From Nomia melanderi (Eukaryota > Arthropoda > Insecta > Hymenoptera > Halictidae), in the NCBI RefSeq assembly GCF_051020985.1, contig NC_134999.1, positions 28,801,160-28,865,159 of the forward strand: a stretch of DNA of 64,000 nucleotides, given 5' to 3'. Below are positions 22,000 through 36,656 of this stretch, piece after piece (position 1 is the stretch's first letter; each line of letters starts with the position of its first letter). Under the pieces are notes generated by a model that did no database searches, was not told the origin of the DNA, and saw only the letters and a list, made by a program, of their open reading frames with translations. Both the position numbers and the translations under genes were made by a program.

Positions 22000-24900
22000 T
22001 CTGTCGCATCCTTTAAAAATCGATTCGATGCAGATATTTCTTACATTGTGTAGTGCACGCGCAATTATTGATTTATGGAAACTCACCGTGTACGAGACGA
22101 GCGAATTGATGCGCCTATTGTGGTACATCATGCACAGGATACGAGTACGAAAGAATCGAAAAATCTTCGTTACAGGTTATTTAATCCTTTGTTCCACGAT
22201 CACCGGTAATCCCTCGCCCTATAACAACAATAGCGAGATATTTCAAAGATTAATTGCAAAAAGGAATTCTTCGCGAAGATTAAACGAACACAATGGTATT
22301 TCAGTGTTCGTTTGGAGTGGATCACTGATTTCTATTGTTCGAAATATTCAAAACACCCCAAAGTTCCAAGTATTTATTCTCCAATCGATAATATTTTGTT
22401 GGTTACATTGATCTGTTCCAATCCCTCTGAAAATGAAATGTATTCTGTTCAACATATTTCCTGCTTTGAATATAATTTATTAAATCAGTATTATTCGGTT
22501 ACAAGAATGAGTTATTTAAATAAAATTTATTTAAAACGTACTTCGTTTTATCATCTTTGTACAATATTTTTGTGTTTACATAATTTCATACTCAACGAGA
22601 AGGGTTTTAAAAAGGTAAACTGTCCTCTAACTTAACGGTGATTATTGATTTCATAAGTATTCTATTGATATGAGAAATTAGTTACATAGATTTCTGTGAC
22701 AAGAATGATTTCGTATACAATTGGATGTAGACGATATTAATAACAGAAATAACAAGTAGATGATAATTTGAGATTATATTTGCAATATGTATATAATAAT
22801 ATATAAATCTAGTTAATAATTCAGTACAAACTATTTACGTGATTTTAGTAATTATAAAACAATGAATCACAATATGAACTTATGCGACATTATTGCTAGT
22901 AATAGCTTATTAGTGAAAAGTTTGTTGTAGAAAAATATATTTGTGAAAAATATGAACGAACAAAATATAAATTTAAAAAATTTCAAACAGTTCCATTTAT
23001 AACAATCGAGATTTTCGAGGCTTATAAGCACCTTCGTCAAATGAATACTTCTTTAATTGCTAAACATGTAAAGATGATCAACCACTATCAAAGTCTTGAA
23101 ATCTTTACCAAATCTAAATAAAATCTTCATAAGAATTTGCATATTTTTAGTTATACTGCTTTAAATCCTTAACCAATAAAGAATTCACAGCTTCTTCTAT
23201 AAAAATTAGAAAACTACATTGCCTAATAAACTTTTAATTGCACTTAGTTTTTTACATATAATGTCACTGACTACGGGACACCTTACATTTTCAATACAAC
23301 ACTCTTATCGTAACAGTAAAAATTCTCTCGAAAAGATAAATAAAATATTCAACTGGTTTCATTATCAGAGGACTTCTATATGTCGTTAGTTCGTCGTGTT
23401 CGATCACCAATATAGTCTACAAGGTGGAATTAAAGTAAAAATAGTAAAAGTCGATATTACTAGCTATCTCTGTACTTGCTTGTAATAATCGAAATGAAAA
23501 AATTAGTAATTTGATTGCATAGAACAATCATCGGAAGTACTTCGGTGAAATATCTCGATGTTATATAAAACCGGATCTCTTCGTTCCGAACTGCAAAACA
23601 CATCCTTCCCATCTTCATCGGAGTAAACGGGGAAACGAACCATTCAAATAGATTGCATTTTCTTCCCTTCGTCTCACTATTAAGATACGGCAAACGATAT
23701 GGAGGACATTCTGGTAATATGATGGATTAAGCTCATTTTTCACACCGCGCAAAATAAAACTTATCTGATCACGATATTTCATCCGCTACATCCCTTTTAC
23801 GAAGAACACTGTGGTAATCGATGATAATGACTAATGGTACGCAGTTCGAAAATATCTTGGACATCAATTTTTACGTAATAATGTGTCAAATGAATGTGAA
23901 AGAACGTTGTCAAATGAAACGCGAACATATGCTGACAAAGCGAGAATTATATCTATAATACGATAATTTAAAGAATATTAATTATAAAAGAATTAATGTG
24001 AGATGGAAGTTGTATAGAATAGATAGTTACCACTCCATTGTATAAATTTGTGTAAGATTAAACATTGAAAAATAAAAGAAAATTACAATTAAAATAATAG
24101 AAATTCTAAAATATATATACGGCCGTTATTCTACTTAAATGTTGGTCTAGCAATGAAGTAAATAAGAAAATATTAATAAGCAATGTTATTTATCGCATTT
24201 TATGGTTTCCGTATGGAAACTTTATACGTGTACAGTTGTAAAATTTTAAACAAATTTGCAGTGTTGCTTAACCCTTAATTAGTCCGGGTGATTTTATGAT
24301 CTAACAACTCCAAACTATTTATATAGTACTCCTGGTGAAAATTGAAATATGTTATATCAACATTGCGTAGATTTTTTATTTTTATTTTTAGGACAAAATT
24401 CGCATGTGTAGCAAACGCAATAATATCAGGGTAGCTCCTTCAATTTTTATCATTAAAATATTTAATACTATAAATGGTGCAATAGTGGAGCCTATAGAGT
24501 GCGGAGGATTAACTTATTAAAATATAAAACATTTATAATTAAGTTTCCGGTCGAGAACGAAATGCAATAGAAGGTTAAATTTTTCCTAAAATTGTATGTT
24601 TTAATGGAAAAATGGAAAAGTACGTGATGAGAGAATGATCCAGGAAAAAATAAAGTTATAGTTTGAATTTGATACTTCTAAATAAAACTTTTCTTCTTAT
24701 TTTCGCATTTAACCCTTTCAATAGAAATACCGTGTAAAATAAACATCCCAGTCATCGGAGCGTTAAATTTTCTTGAACTTACGGCTATTATTAACTTCTT
24801 GGCGATCGATTATTTCAACGTCAATATAGTAGGTATCTCTGATAGGATGCATTTTCATTCGTACATTTGCTTTACCTCGTTGCGATTTTGCTGTGAATGT

Positions 24901-27385
24901 TGCTTCATTTCGTATTGCTTCGTGTTAACGACAGATCGAAAACATTTAATCTTCAGTTATACTAAAATATATTTCAATTAATTTTTACAAATCTGCATAT
25001 ACAGTATATATAACGCAAGATATACGTCATAATTTCATAATTAATTATTCGAAGAAAGTGATATTCAAATCTTGATAATTTTTTGCTCGAATAATAAGAA
25101 ACGTTTTTAACTATTTTATTTTAGCTACCTTTTAAATGGTGTCAGTTTAAATTGTATTGCTTCAAAATATTCAAGATTTCATGTTAATCATTCAAATTAA
25201 ATTCTAAACATTTCAATCAGAGATTCTTATATTTACATGATATAACCACTTTCTACTTTCTGTCCGATGATAATAGTTATCTTATTTCAGTATTAACTTC
25301 TTCTTGTCAACCACATTTAGCAATTTTTCAATTCAAATACAAATCATGAATGCAACTGGTAGGCAGAATAAGAAATAAGAGATAATAATCACCTGAAAGA
25401 GATAATCAACAATAATTAGCAGACGATGGACGTTCATAACATTTCATCTTGCTACACTACAAACCAGAAATTCATTTCCTTCGTTCCAGGATTTCAACAA
25501 GAAATAATCGAACAGAATCCATTGAGTTAATAAAACTTCACTGAAGTTGAATCGCATTCCGCGGATTTAAGTCTCCTGCAAATGCATAAAATCCGAGCGC
25601 CGCTGATAAGAAATTATCCGGTAAAATAGAATTTCCATTTGCGTTCTACTTTCATCTCGTCCCTCAAAGCGTTTTGCATTCCATCTTGTATATTAAATGC
25701 ACTTCGATTTGCCGGACCTGCGAGATCAATCTAAACGCACTTTCAAACTTTGGACTGAATGGAGGTCATTTGCAATGTTGGCCGTCTGTTCAAGCCAAGA
25801 AAAGAAGGGTAGGCGATGGAATTTATGTTAGGGATCCCACGAGGTCGAGGGTCATCCAGGGAGGACACCCTTGGATTTTGATTAAACACCATTGATTTGC
25901 GACGGTGAATGTTGATAAAGTACTAGCGAGCGTTTCTTCTGGCGTCGGTGTTCCCTTGGAATTTATACGGCTATTTATTTCCTCCAGAATAAATCGTCCC
26001 TTTGTTGGAAATAGCACTAGAGAAGGTCTCCCGAAGGTATTTGGCAGATGAACACTGATAAAGTGGAACAAAGGTTAGATGTCAGAAGTTTATATTTAAT
26101 AACGGCACAAATGGACGTGAAGATTACTTGTTCTCGACGTGCCATTAACTTAGCGACGAATAGAATGCACACTCAGAATGTATTGCAACTCGGAATATCG
26201 AGAATGTATTGTTAATCATTTTTAAAATAATTTATAGTACTATCAAAGAATAGTATAATTTACAAACAATTTAGTGATAAAAATGAATATTTTTTATACT
26301 TATTAGTAAAATATGTAGGAACCTTTTGGAAAACATTGTCTTGCCTTTTAGTTTCAATGTTTTATTAAATTAGTACGAAGTGTGTATTAATTGGTACTGG
26401 CCAAATTTTCTAATGGGCACCACTGAAAGGTAGTATTTAATTAGAGAGAAAACTTGATTAATTGGAGAACGAACTTCCTACAATTTCCTTCCAAAAATGT
26501 ACTCCAACGGTTCAGAGACATTTTATGAATTTATTAAATGGGTAATTATTTCTTTAATTTTTATGTTAACTTAATATTAAATTGAATATAATTAATATTA
26601 ATGTTGACATTTATTTTACATTAATTTAATTTTATTCTAATGAATTAAGTTATTTAAAAACGTTAATAAACGAGTACATTAAAAAAAAATTATTTAATTT
26701 AATTAATTAATTTACAGAATCAATTGAATTTGAGGGGGTTTAATTTACATATATAGAGAAGGCATTTAATTAAGATAATTTAGAAAAGATTTTGTGCTTG
26801 TTAAAATTTATTTAGACCGTTTAATTACAATGAGAAATTTTAATAGAAAGATTTCACTATATTTATATATTACTAAAACTGGGAAAGTTGAACGACCTAA
26901 ATATACATAATTTCAACCTACGTGTGAATTTCTCAGAGAATTGGGAGGAAATATCTCTCGATTAATACAGGAAAAACATCTCTCTTATGGGAAAGGAGAT
27001 AATAAAAGTTAGCGCGAAAAGTGAAAAACTACTGGCAAATCCCCCCGACTTTCGCGAACAAAGTACGCAAATCTCAAGACTGGCTTCGGGATTATAATTT
27101 AGTGAAGATTCTGCCGCAACTCTCCCAAGCGAATAATTCGCGGTTTTCCAGTGCTCGTAAATATTTAAAAATCTAATCTTCTTAGCAAAGCGTGTGTTAT
27201 GATGCTTTAAGGAGATGCTATGAAACAGCTTACGTCACCCACGACATAACCCGATTTATCAAAGACGATTATGATTACGGTATCTTAACACCCGCGAAAT
27301 CATTACAATGTCAAGCACTTAAATTAATGTTTCAATATCGACCACTCTTGAATGAAAATTTAGTGGAACCTCCCCTGTATCCAAA
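22000..27385. other. Intron 1 stretch, little structure
   Basis: Frames at 22028-22411 and 22312-22635 are low in recognisable features. A possible element from 24268 (TTAACCCTTAATTAG) to about 24515 (CGGAGGATTAA) has only weakly matching ends. A GC-richer patch at 25.64-26.10 kb has short frames on both strands that I do not recognise. Confidence 0.45.
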
Positions 27386-27609
27386 TTAACACTGGAATTA
27401 CCAAACAGATCAAACGACCCATTCCTCATTCTTTCTTTTCGCAATTATTAAAAAGATAACATGATCCTTTAAGAAATTACCAAAGAAATCGGTTCAGGAA
27501 TATTCGAATATAATTACGAATTAATAGAGATTTTAATAGATGCACTGTTAAACTTTCTGTGGGAGAATTTCGAAAAGTCAATTTGACTGATCGGTAGTTT
27601 TACTGTTAA
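27386..27609 (-). mobile_element. A-family TTAA element, reverse orientation
   Basis: TTAACACTGGAATTACC at the left and GATCGGTAGTTTTACTGTTAA at the right, with TTAA on both sides. The body is the reverse complement of the A copies (cattcctcattctttcttttcgcaattatt). Length is 224 bases. Confidence 0.8.
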
Positions 27610-29064
27610 TAGGGGTACTAGAGTGTCTTGTATCACTTTCCCGTACTAAACCTCGTTAACTTATTGTTAGACGAAAAGTGAGTAAATAATGTGTACAAAC
27701 ATTTTCGAATTTTTTAAATCTTTCTTATATAATTTACTTATTATACGGACCACCTTTGTTTCCTAACTGAAGGTTACGCTGATCAGTCATTTAGGTTAGG
27801 TCTGAGTTAGTATTTATTTAATATTATAACACATTATTAATATTTTATGATTATTACTATTACTATTAGTATCAATACTGTGTGTTTTAAAAACAAAGGT
27901 AGTCATGATTCCACGTGATTACAGATTTTATTCAAACATATATTTATTATCAGTCAAATTCACGAAATTTAATTTATTACTCAGCGAATATTTGCAATCG
28001 CGATGCAATCAATAAAGAGATAATTATAGATTAATTCAATAGCAATATTATCATGTTCAATTTGTTACACGTACCATTGAATATTTTTTGTTAATACGAT
28101 TTACTAGAATTTTTTTTTATCTAATCACATTTGTATTTTTTAACACTGTTTCTTTCATTCAATCTTTTTCTATTTAATCGTCTTCTGGTTTTGTTAAGAA
28201 TACTTGAAAATGTTGTAAGAAACTTATTGATGGACTGCGTGTTTCTATTTCTTTTAACAATATTTCAAATGCATAAATAAATGGACCACCGTAGTAAAGT
28301 TAATATCAATGCATACGTATCATACAAGCTTTCAAAGTTTTTACTTTGAAATGAAAGTCTCCTTCAAGAAAACTTTATTATACGTTTTCATGTGTAGATC
28401 ATCGTCCCTATTGTACCCCGATTTCGAAGGCATCCTGTATAATAAATTTCCAAACTGATATCGACATATTTATGTGTTCATATCGAAGCTACAGCCATTT
28501 CTTCGCGAAGGCACCGAAACCCTCTTTTCCAATACTATGAATATTAAGCTATTCAAATAATAAATGTTCCAATATCCGAAGGTTTACTGTGTTGAAACAA
28601 ATAAAAGAGAGTAAGATCACATTAAGTTTATTGCATATCCATTGATCATAGTCGAATCATATCACTCGGTGTATCTGCGTATACTAATGTTGATAATAGA
28701 AGATAAACAGAAATATTTTTAAACTGTAAAAGGTGAGAAATCAAAATTAGAAAATTGGCACTGTCAACCTTGTATTACCAAGTGCAAACTTTTTCATATA
28801 AAATCCTAATTATTATTTTTAAGATTCTTTTGAGGAAAATGAATAAAATCGATCTACAATAATTATTTTACTCGAAAAACGTTTACATATTCTCTCAATG
28901 AGTAATTTAAAAAGCATTAACTTTGCATTAATGTCACAGTTACCTTATTGTTAAATACCGTAATGGCTAGTAATATTAATTATTTAGGTAGTTCCTGTAA
29001 ATATTAGTATTATTATTACAAAACAGATCAGTTTTCTCACGTATTACCATGAATCTATTAAAAA

Positions 29065-29172
29065 AGTAGGAACTATTATTACTATTATTAAAATTACTAT
29101 TATTAATGGATGGCAGGTAATACAAATATATTATTAAATTATTATTACTATTATTAAAAAGTATTATTAAAG
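29065..29172. repeat. ATT-type simple repeat
   Basis: A run of imperfect tattattac and attattaaa units, interrupted by 'ggatggcaggtaatacaaat'. Confidence 0.7.
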
Positions 29173-30160
29173 AAATAGAAACGCTATAAACGAATTTCTT
29201 GTATTGTTCTCACATTCAAAAGCCTCTTTAATGAATCCAGAATAAAAATACATAATTGCACATCGATTAGTTTTTACCAATACGTATTGTAAAGATATAC
29301 AATATGGAAATGGTAAAACAAATTTTTTTAAACAAATGCAATGAAAATAAGGAAATATATTATATAATATGTATAAAAGATCTGAAAAACGCAGTGAAGT
29401 TAATGGAAAATAGTAATGTATTCTTGTTGGACTATAACTTTTAACACCTCGAGCTGTGATGTCGTATATGTGCGTTATAAGCAGACCCAATTCATGGAGG
29501 GAATAACGGGTATAGTCGGATTATGAAAATTGTTATGCATCTCGATGATTATGTCGGATATGCTCACTTATAAGACAGTACTATATTAAACCTTGAAATG
29601 GCTCATCACACTAATTGTCTTGTTCAAATATATCTTTCTCAGTTGAATAGTAAATTCAGTCTACAAGATACTATCCTAGTAGTTCCATATTTCAAATGAA
29701 TCTGACTCAAGTTGTCTTATAGATCTATTACGGATGTATGTATCATATATGTATCATAGATCTATTTAATAGTTAAGTAATAATTATAAAAATAGGAAGG
29801 CAAATATGAACAATATTTTATCGAAATATAACAGTATAACAATATATTTCGAAAGACAAACGATACTTTTTCTATTTGCATCATTGCTCTTCTGACAAAA
29901 ACGTGAATACATCACTCTTTAAACTGTTCATTTTTCTGCTTCGACATTTTTCAATAGCTGAAACGATAACTGAGTTATAGCAAAATAACTGCATGAACCA
30001 CCCATATGTTTTTCAAAATAAATAAAAATTCCTGGAACTTTTTGTAGATACCCAGCAAATATTGTAAGCGAAGGAGAATTTATTAGAATAAGCAATATTT
30101 AATGATACGATTCTTTTTACAAATTATTGTAATTAACAATAGTTACAATACTTTCTCATC

Positions 30161-30588
30161 TTTCTAGTTTACAGTTTACAGTGTTATAGTTTTGATTTGT
30201 TCTATGTAACTGTATCGTCGAATGGTAAATTAATGAAAATATCAGAAATTCAAAATAAAAGCCAACAGAAAATTGGGCAAGAAAAACTGAAAACTGATCG
30301 ATCAGCTGAATTCCTAGTCTTAACCATCAAATGATCTCCTAGGAGTATAGTTGATAGATGACTTGATGTCTAGCGGTAAGACAAAAAGGCAAAAGGTGTC
30401 TTTCCAGTTTACAATTTTATAGTTTTGATTGATTACGTATAATTGTATTAACGAATAGTAAATTAGTGATCAAAGATATTGGTAATTAGGAAACAAAACC
30501 AACAGAACATTAGGTGAAACTGAAAACTGGTCATTGAGTCGAATTCCTCAGCCTACCCATCAAATAATCTCCTAGCAATACTTCAATC
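30161..30588 (+). repeat. Diverged direct repeat, period 240
   Basis: Copy 1 (30161-30348) and copy 2 (30401-30588) share 'agtttaca.ttttatagttttgatt', 'ccaacagaa', 'actgaaaactg' and 'ccatcaaatgatctcctag'. A shorter third piece (atgaaaactgatca, ccaagtgatctccca) lies at 30697-30745. Confidence 0.7.
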
Positions 30589-30681
30589 ATTTCTCAAAGA
30601 AGTATCTACATCTTTCCACCAATTGTAAAAGAAGAAACCAAGAACTGGTCATTTTGACCCAAATGGTTGTTCTAGTGTCAA
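30586..30681 (+). mobile_element. A-family element, right part only
   Basis: 'tttctcaaagaagtatct', 'aattgtaaaagaagaaacc', 'tggtcattttgaccc' and a final TCTAGTGTCAA match the right 95 bases of the A family. The left part is missing. Confidence 0.6.
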
Positions 30682-30849
30682 AACTTTTCCAAACAAATGA
30701 AAACTGATCAATCATCCAAATTCCTCCAAGTGATCTCCCAGCATTATTACATACTGATACAAATATCATCCCACGTGACATACACTTTCAGTGACGAACT
30801 AGACCGCCTGATTGAACGATGATCAAATATGAAATAGTTTCAATGAGAT

Positions 30850-31300
30850 CTACACTTGAACGACTCCTGGACAATTCTCGTTCATAGGAATTCTCATTGG
30901 TCCGATGAGGTTCCAAAACAATCAACGGTCGCGGTCGTGTCTACTGCATCGCGTTCTAATCGAGGTCGTGTATGCACTTCATGGTTTCCGGTTCTGATAT
31001 ATCGCATTCGCCAAAATCCAGTAACGACAAGCTCCCGGTAATATTCAAATGCGATCCGCTGCAATCGCAGCATAACATTCCGCGAGACTCCGGTACATTG
31101 TACATTATTCAAATTGTCAATCGGCGTCCAATTAGGTTCAAAGTATGATACAGTCCCGAAATTATTCGTGGAATCGCGCGTTTCCGTAATGCTCGTTGTT
31201 TTAAGCGCTTCATCCGAAATTGCTGTCATTCTTACGAGCGTAATGAACCCTCGACGAATATAATTAGTAGACTGCGGATCTTTATGCAAATTCAAATATT
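30850..31300. other. GC-richer block in intron 1, unrecognised frame
   Basis: A 133-codon frame lies on the minus strand (30894-31295) and a shorter one on the plus strand. The composition is more balanced than the flanks. The predicted peptide has no domain or motif I know, so I do not call a gene. It could be a conserved regulatory element or a remnant. Confidence 0.3.
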
Positions 31301-34105
31301 TGAGGGTATAATTAGAAAAATAGAATTACAATAAAAAGTAATTTTTTCTTAAAATATACACCAATAAACACTACAGTTTGCATATTTTATATAGTTTTTT
31401 ATATTGTACGCATTTGGTGGAATTATGCATTTTCAAATATCCCACAAATGCATAATCTGCGGTCTAATAATTAACATTGCCAGTCGCAATGTACATTTTG
31501 TCTTATTCGACGTGTATATAAAAGGAATGCAAGGTATAAAATATAAAATATATAAACGGAAGAAATTCAATAGTGTAAAGTAAAGTGGGTTACGATGATT
31601 TTTTAATTAACTGTAATTAAGTGTCGTTGATGAAAGTTAAATACCCGTGTATTTGCATCATTCAAATTGGATGGAATTATCAATATGCAGTTGTTAATAT
31701 TTTAAGCAAATATTGTTTGATAAATGTTTAAAATGGAGGCAACGCGATACGTTTTCCTGGAAATTTATACGTTAATTACTGATACGTAGGTGGAAAAAGA
31801 TTAATAAAAAATATTGCAAACTGTTCCAGATATAATATTTGAAAAATCAGCTGAATAATTTTTGCTTGAACAAGAACCGTCGCAACAGGAAGACGAAAAA
31901 CTGTTAAAAAATAAAACTTGTTGGTTATTGTAAACAGTAACTTATAGATCACCTAAAAAAATAACAAAGTTGCCTAAAAAAATCGTAAAAATTGATTGAT
32001 AAAGTAATCATCTCGTACTAACACGAAATCATTTCTATAACAAAAACTTTATTTATGAAATATAAACTATTCAAAGGGTATCGCTTCTTTTTAAAGTAAC
32101 AATTTTTTATCAATTGTGAAAAGTGTATAAAAAATGGTATTTAAAGGAATTTCACGAGCATGTATAATCATTGTCCAAAAACAGATTATGGAATTAGCAC
32201 ACGTAACACTGCCTAAAAAGTTGTTGAACAATGTATACAAACCACTGGAAGTTTAACGTGACCTACAAACAGTTTATAATTGTCAGATGAAAAACACCTA
32301 CTTTGTTTAAAAGTTCTTATATGATATTTCAATAACGGACACTGAAATTATGAAATATTCTCGTTAGGTTAACGCGCTGGCGTAACTATGTTTTAATGGT
32401 TTTACGATACTTCGCTTGTAATTTTACAATTTTAAAACTCATCGAATTAGTCGCAAGGGAAATTCAATATCCTGCCTAAATTGAATCTGCTTTGTGTTCT
32501 ATATAATGCGGGATTTAGCCTGTTAACCAGAAACGACGGGAATATTAACTTTCAACTTCACCCTTCATTGATTTCACATTTATTTAATTAATAAAGGCTT
32601 TTGCGTGTAATTGTAACGAAGCATGCGTATCAATATAAATTATAACATGTTTAAATTCATTACGTTCAAATGCTCATTCGACTTTAATCGCGTTGGTGTG
32701 TTAATTTATACGATATATTATTATTTATGTACAAAAAATGAAAAATGAGGGACAAGTAATACGTTGCAAAAAAAATATTGAAATCGAATGTATTATTCAT
32801 CACAGAAGTAAAACTAAAGTTTTAAATCTATTAATAATAGATAAACTCTTTAAAAAAGAAGGGTTTATTGCAAAAGCACAAAGTCCTATCGAATTTTAAG
32901 AATTGTTTTTATTCCATCAACATGAATAATATTCGATAAAAATGATCTTAATAGTTTTTATAAAAAGTACTTCCCAGCAAAATCTGATGAAAACCAACGA
33001 ATATCTAAATTCGATTATCTCGGAAACAAAAGTTGAATAAAAACATTTTATTCTACATTTCCAATTTACTTTCGTGTCAACAGTCGCACCAGGACTGCGA
33101 TTATTAACTTTCCGTCGTCAATATGGACCACCCATCTTATTTCTTTATAAATTCACAACGATTTTAAATGTTGATTACAAAATGATACGAAGAATTGGCC
33201 TTCATCCATATTATTTGTACATTAAATTAAGTCCTATAATAAATATCTTAAAATCCTTTGAGATATTTACATAACTCGAAACAATGAAAAATCAAAGCAG
33301 AAAATAAAAAGAGTTAGCAAGGGAACTACAACAGAATTGATTTCACAGAAATAACTAAAATCGTTGCTCATTGAAAAAAAACAAAAGACGATGATAATGA
33401 TAAAAGAATTACGAATGTTCGTTAAAATCCATGAAAATTGACATGACTAAAGAGCGGAAACAAATTTTCTAGTAATTAGGTTTCATCGTGAGACGAAGGT
33501 GAGAATATCTATTGGAACAGTTGATTCAATGATGCGCTCAAATGCGCCACGTGCACTCCGATACCCTGTCCGAAGCCCCTGTGTTTGGAATTGGAATTAA
33601 TTTCGACAGTAATTTATTTATTGCCAATAACAGGATCGCCGAGCGAACGTATCGCACGCCAGGTGAAAAATGATCGCCATTTTCGTGGAAGACCATCGAA
33701 CATGCTAACATGTTCGTCGCATAATACGTGAATGTACATAGCCGTGGATAATTGCTTTCATTTAATGAGAGTGTACTTTACGTTCTCGTGTATCCTTTTG
33801 CCCATAACCACACGAGGATTCGAAAAGCTTTGATCATCGTGGTATATACACAGTGAACAGCTTATTTCCATGTTTACGAATGTAACTGATTGAATTCGTA
33901 ACATCGATGAGATCCCACGCTCCGTTGTAGTCATATCAAACGCAAATTAGTTAATACACAAAAATCCTTTGCCTTTATATTTGAATTTTTTGTGACCATA
34001 CGTATATGTGTATACCAAAGATTGAAATATTAGGTTGTAACAGAAATATGATCGGTCTTTTGATTTTATTAGTTTCATAAAAGAGTGAAATAATGGTGGC
34101 TTTAA

Positions 34106-34334
34106 ATTAGCCCTTTGCACTATGATTTCTATCACAACGACAGAGCTACTTTATTATTCATAATTCATTAGAAAAAGAAAAAAATCCAAATGAAACTCTA
34201 GAAGTAACACAATTATTAATAGAAAAGTAATATTTGATTTAGATTAGACAGGATTAAGTGACACTTGTATTTGTTAAATTTTATTTGAAACCTTCGACAC
34301 GAGCCTGACACGATATTGTAGGACAAAGGGTTAA
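34106..34334 (+). mobile_element. F-family TTAA element, copy 4
   Basis: The left end 'ttagccctttgcactatga' and right end 'gtaggacaaagggttaa' form an imperfect inverted pair around the F core (attaatagaaaagtaatatttgattta). Confidence 0.65.
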
Positions 34335-35552
34335 GTACTTCATGTTGGCCAAAGTTATGTACGTTTGCAATGAATCAGAATTAAATTCTTAAAATTAGAA
34401 AGTATTCCTACTTGAATATTTTTAAGTTCATTACACATTCACCTGAACGGATGTTATTATCTAATAGTACTTAATTGATTGAAATGACAAGAGTCTATGT
34501 TTGAATATTTCCTGTATATTATTAGAAAATCACGTTATATATTTGAATTAAATTAATTTTCGAAATAAATGAAAAGCAAAAAATTCAAATGTAAGAGCGA
34601 AACGTAAGTATTGCCTGCAATGTTGATGCTGGTTTCGAAGTAATTTAATTAGGTGCAATTTTTATCGAGGAAAAAGTATTGATGATCTGCGGAGACTTCT
34701 TTGCCAAAAAAACAAAGACGAATTTACTTATTGGACTCGTTCCCATAATATTCGAAATTTCATTAATCTTAATATCAAATGTAATTGCCTTAAAACAATA
34801 TTTGAAGAGGATGAGGCAAAAACATATTCGTTTAATAGGTATTTCGAAGAAATTCCTCCAAAGGGAGTAATTTCAGGGGAGAACTTAATTAAATTTCCAC
34901 GAAATTAATTGCGTTTTCTGAATTGAGGAAGGCAAGGTGATTCTTTACCGGCGAAAATAGTTAGTGAAATGATTTTGATGTTAATACATTATCGAGAATT
35001 CTATCTTTTGGAAATATATAATCTATTTAATTACATTGAAAAAGTTACCTTCAATCAAAGAGTCTAGAGGATTGTTTTATGTTCATTCTTTGTATTAGAA
35101 TTTTATGATAGATTTATGTTTATCACAATTGTAAACGTCGATTAAATTAATTACAGAGCACAAACGATTTGCAAATTCATATTCGCCGCTCAAAAACCTT
35201 TTGGAATTGTTTATTGAATTACGAAGCATAAAAAAATATTTACAATCGGACAGTTTTTATTAATGAAAGTGCAGCAAGTGATCGAAAATATCGGCAGTTA
35301 CAGATAACAAATCTTGTGCACAATGAAATATAGCCGAAAAATAGCGTATATTTAATGACAAAATAAAATGCAATAAATGTCAAACCAAGGATTATTTGAA
35401 TGATAAAGGATGAATTTACATACTCGATTATTTTTAAAATTGTTTTCAAAATTAAAGTTTTAAATATAATTTTATATCGAAAGAAACATTTCATTGAATA
35501 TACATAAACTTACTTATTGTGTTTTTGTATTGTTAAACTTGTAACTATCTGA

Positions 35553-35577
35553 GATTAACCACTTAGGGTGGTTAATC
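35553..35577. repeat. Perfect short hairpin
   Basis: GATTAACCAC and GTGGTTAATC pair perfectly over 10 bases around a 5-base loop. Confidence 0.6.
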
Positions 35578-35827
35578 ATTCGATAAAGCCGCGATAGATA
35601 TGCTGCAGCACCTACCAACCAAACTCCGAAACACTTTTACCTGAATAAAATTGTTTATCGTAAAAACTAACGATTTATTTCATTGACGTTGATTGTATGC
35701 CTCTGTATTGCAATTCCAATATTAACTTCTCCTCACTTGTATTTAACCTTTTATTTGTAATTTCTCATAATCATTGCAAACAAACAATATTAAAATAATC
35801 ACCTTTAGTGTCTTTGGTTTTACTATT

Positions 35828-36113
35828 AGTGATCGACTACTAATATATGCTCAATATTAATTAGTAGTCGACCACTCATGTACTAGTTTTCTCCTTTCAA
35901 GGATGGTCAACTTTTCACGCAAGTATTACATTTCCAAAAATGTCTATCAAATCTGGATAAAACAACTATTTCATCAAACTTTGCTCTGTTACATAATGTA
36001 AGAAGTCCAAACCGTATTTTCATGCATAGAGACTCTCTATTTAATAAAGAAACAATCGCTTACCATTGTTCACGCAGAACATTTTTCTTAACTAGTCAAC
36101 TACTAATGCTTTT
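35828..36113. repeat. Inverted-repeat element with TAGTAGTCGACCA ends
   Basis: 'agtgatcgactactaat' (35828-35844) is inverted at 'attagtagtcgaccact' (about 35860-35876), forming a 17-base stem with one mismatch. A third, inverted copy 'agtcaactactaa' lies at about 36096-36108, so 35860-36108 could be a short inverted-repeat element sitting beside a half copy. Confidence 0.5.
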
Positions 36114-36249
36114 ACCTTATATGCATTGTGTACAAATTTGCACCCTCAAATTTCTCATAAATCCATACAAATATACAGTTTAATTGACTGCAAAATAAAT
36201 CACAGTTCGATAAACACCGTAAATCAAAGCGTTAAGCGGTTATCCCAAG

Positions 36250-36650
36250 CCAGGACCAGTAACGAAACACCTTGCACGGTAATGCAATGATTCATGGGAT
36301 CGCGTAAAATTGGCCGAGAGTTCCCCAGAATAAAATAAACCAAACCGTTCTGGTGTATCCGAAGCTGTACGAAAGTGCGCTCGTTACTCGGAAGAAGTCA
36401 CCGCAGTACCATTTGCCGAAGAAATCAACCAGCTCCACGTGCCAACCGTAACAAATGCGCCACGTGGGGTACATCGGAGCCACGGCGGTTCCCAGCAACC
36501 CTCGTCCGCCATAAAACGCATAAAACTGAAGGAGAACCGACCAAAGGCTCCGATATCCAATAATCCCGTGACTTTCGAAACCGGCGGTTTAGATTTAGTT
36601 CGTAGCCAAGACGGAATGATCTATTAGATCATCCCATAAGTTCTCACCGC
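36250..36650. other. GC-richer block in intron 1
   Basis: Balanced composition with short frames on both strands, none recognised. It lies 0.6 kb before exon 2 and could be regulatory. Confidence 0.3.
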
Positions 36651-36656
36651 GATGTG

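Noticed and set aside
22028..22635. Two overlapping frames of 127 and 107 codons in intron 1
   Set aside because: AT-biased, no domain, no splice support, and they overlap each other in different phases.
24268..24515. Possible TTAA element with ends TTAACCCTTAATTAG and CGGAGGATTAA
   Set aside because: The ends match over only a few bases and no second copy was found, so it is not listed as an element.
30894..31295. 133-codon minus-strand frame as a gene nested in intron 1
   Set aside because: Composition is reasonable, but no family motif or supporting signals were found; kept only as an unrecognised block.
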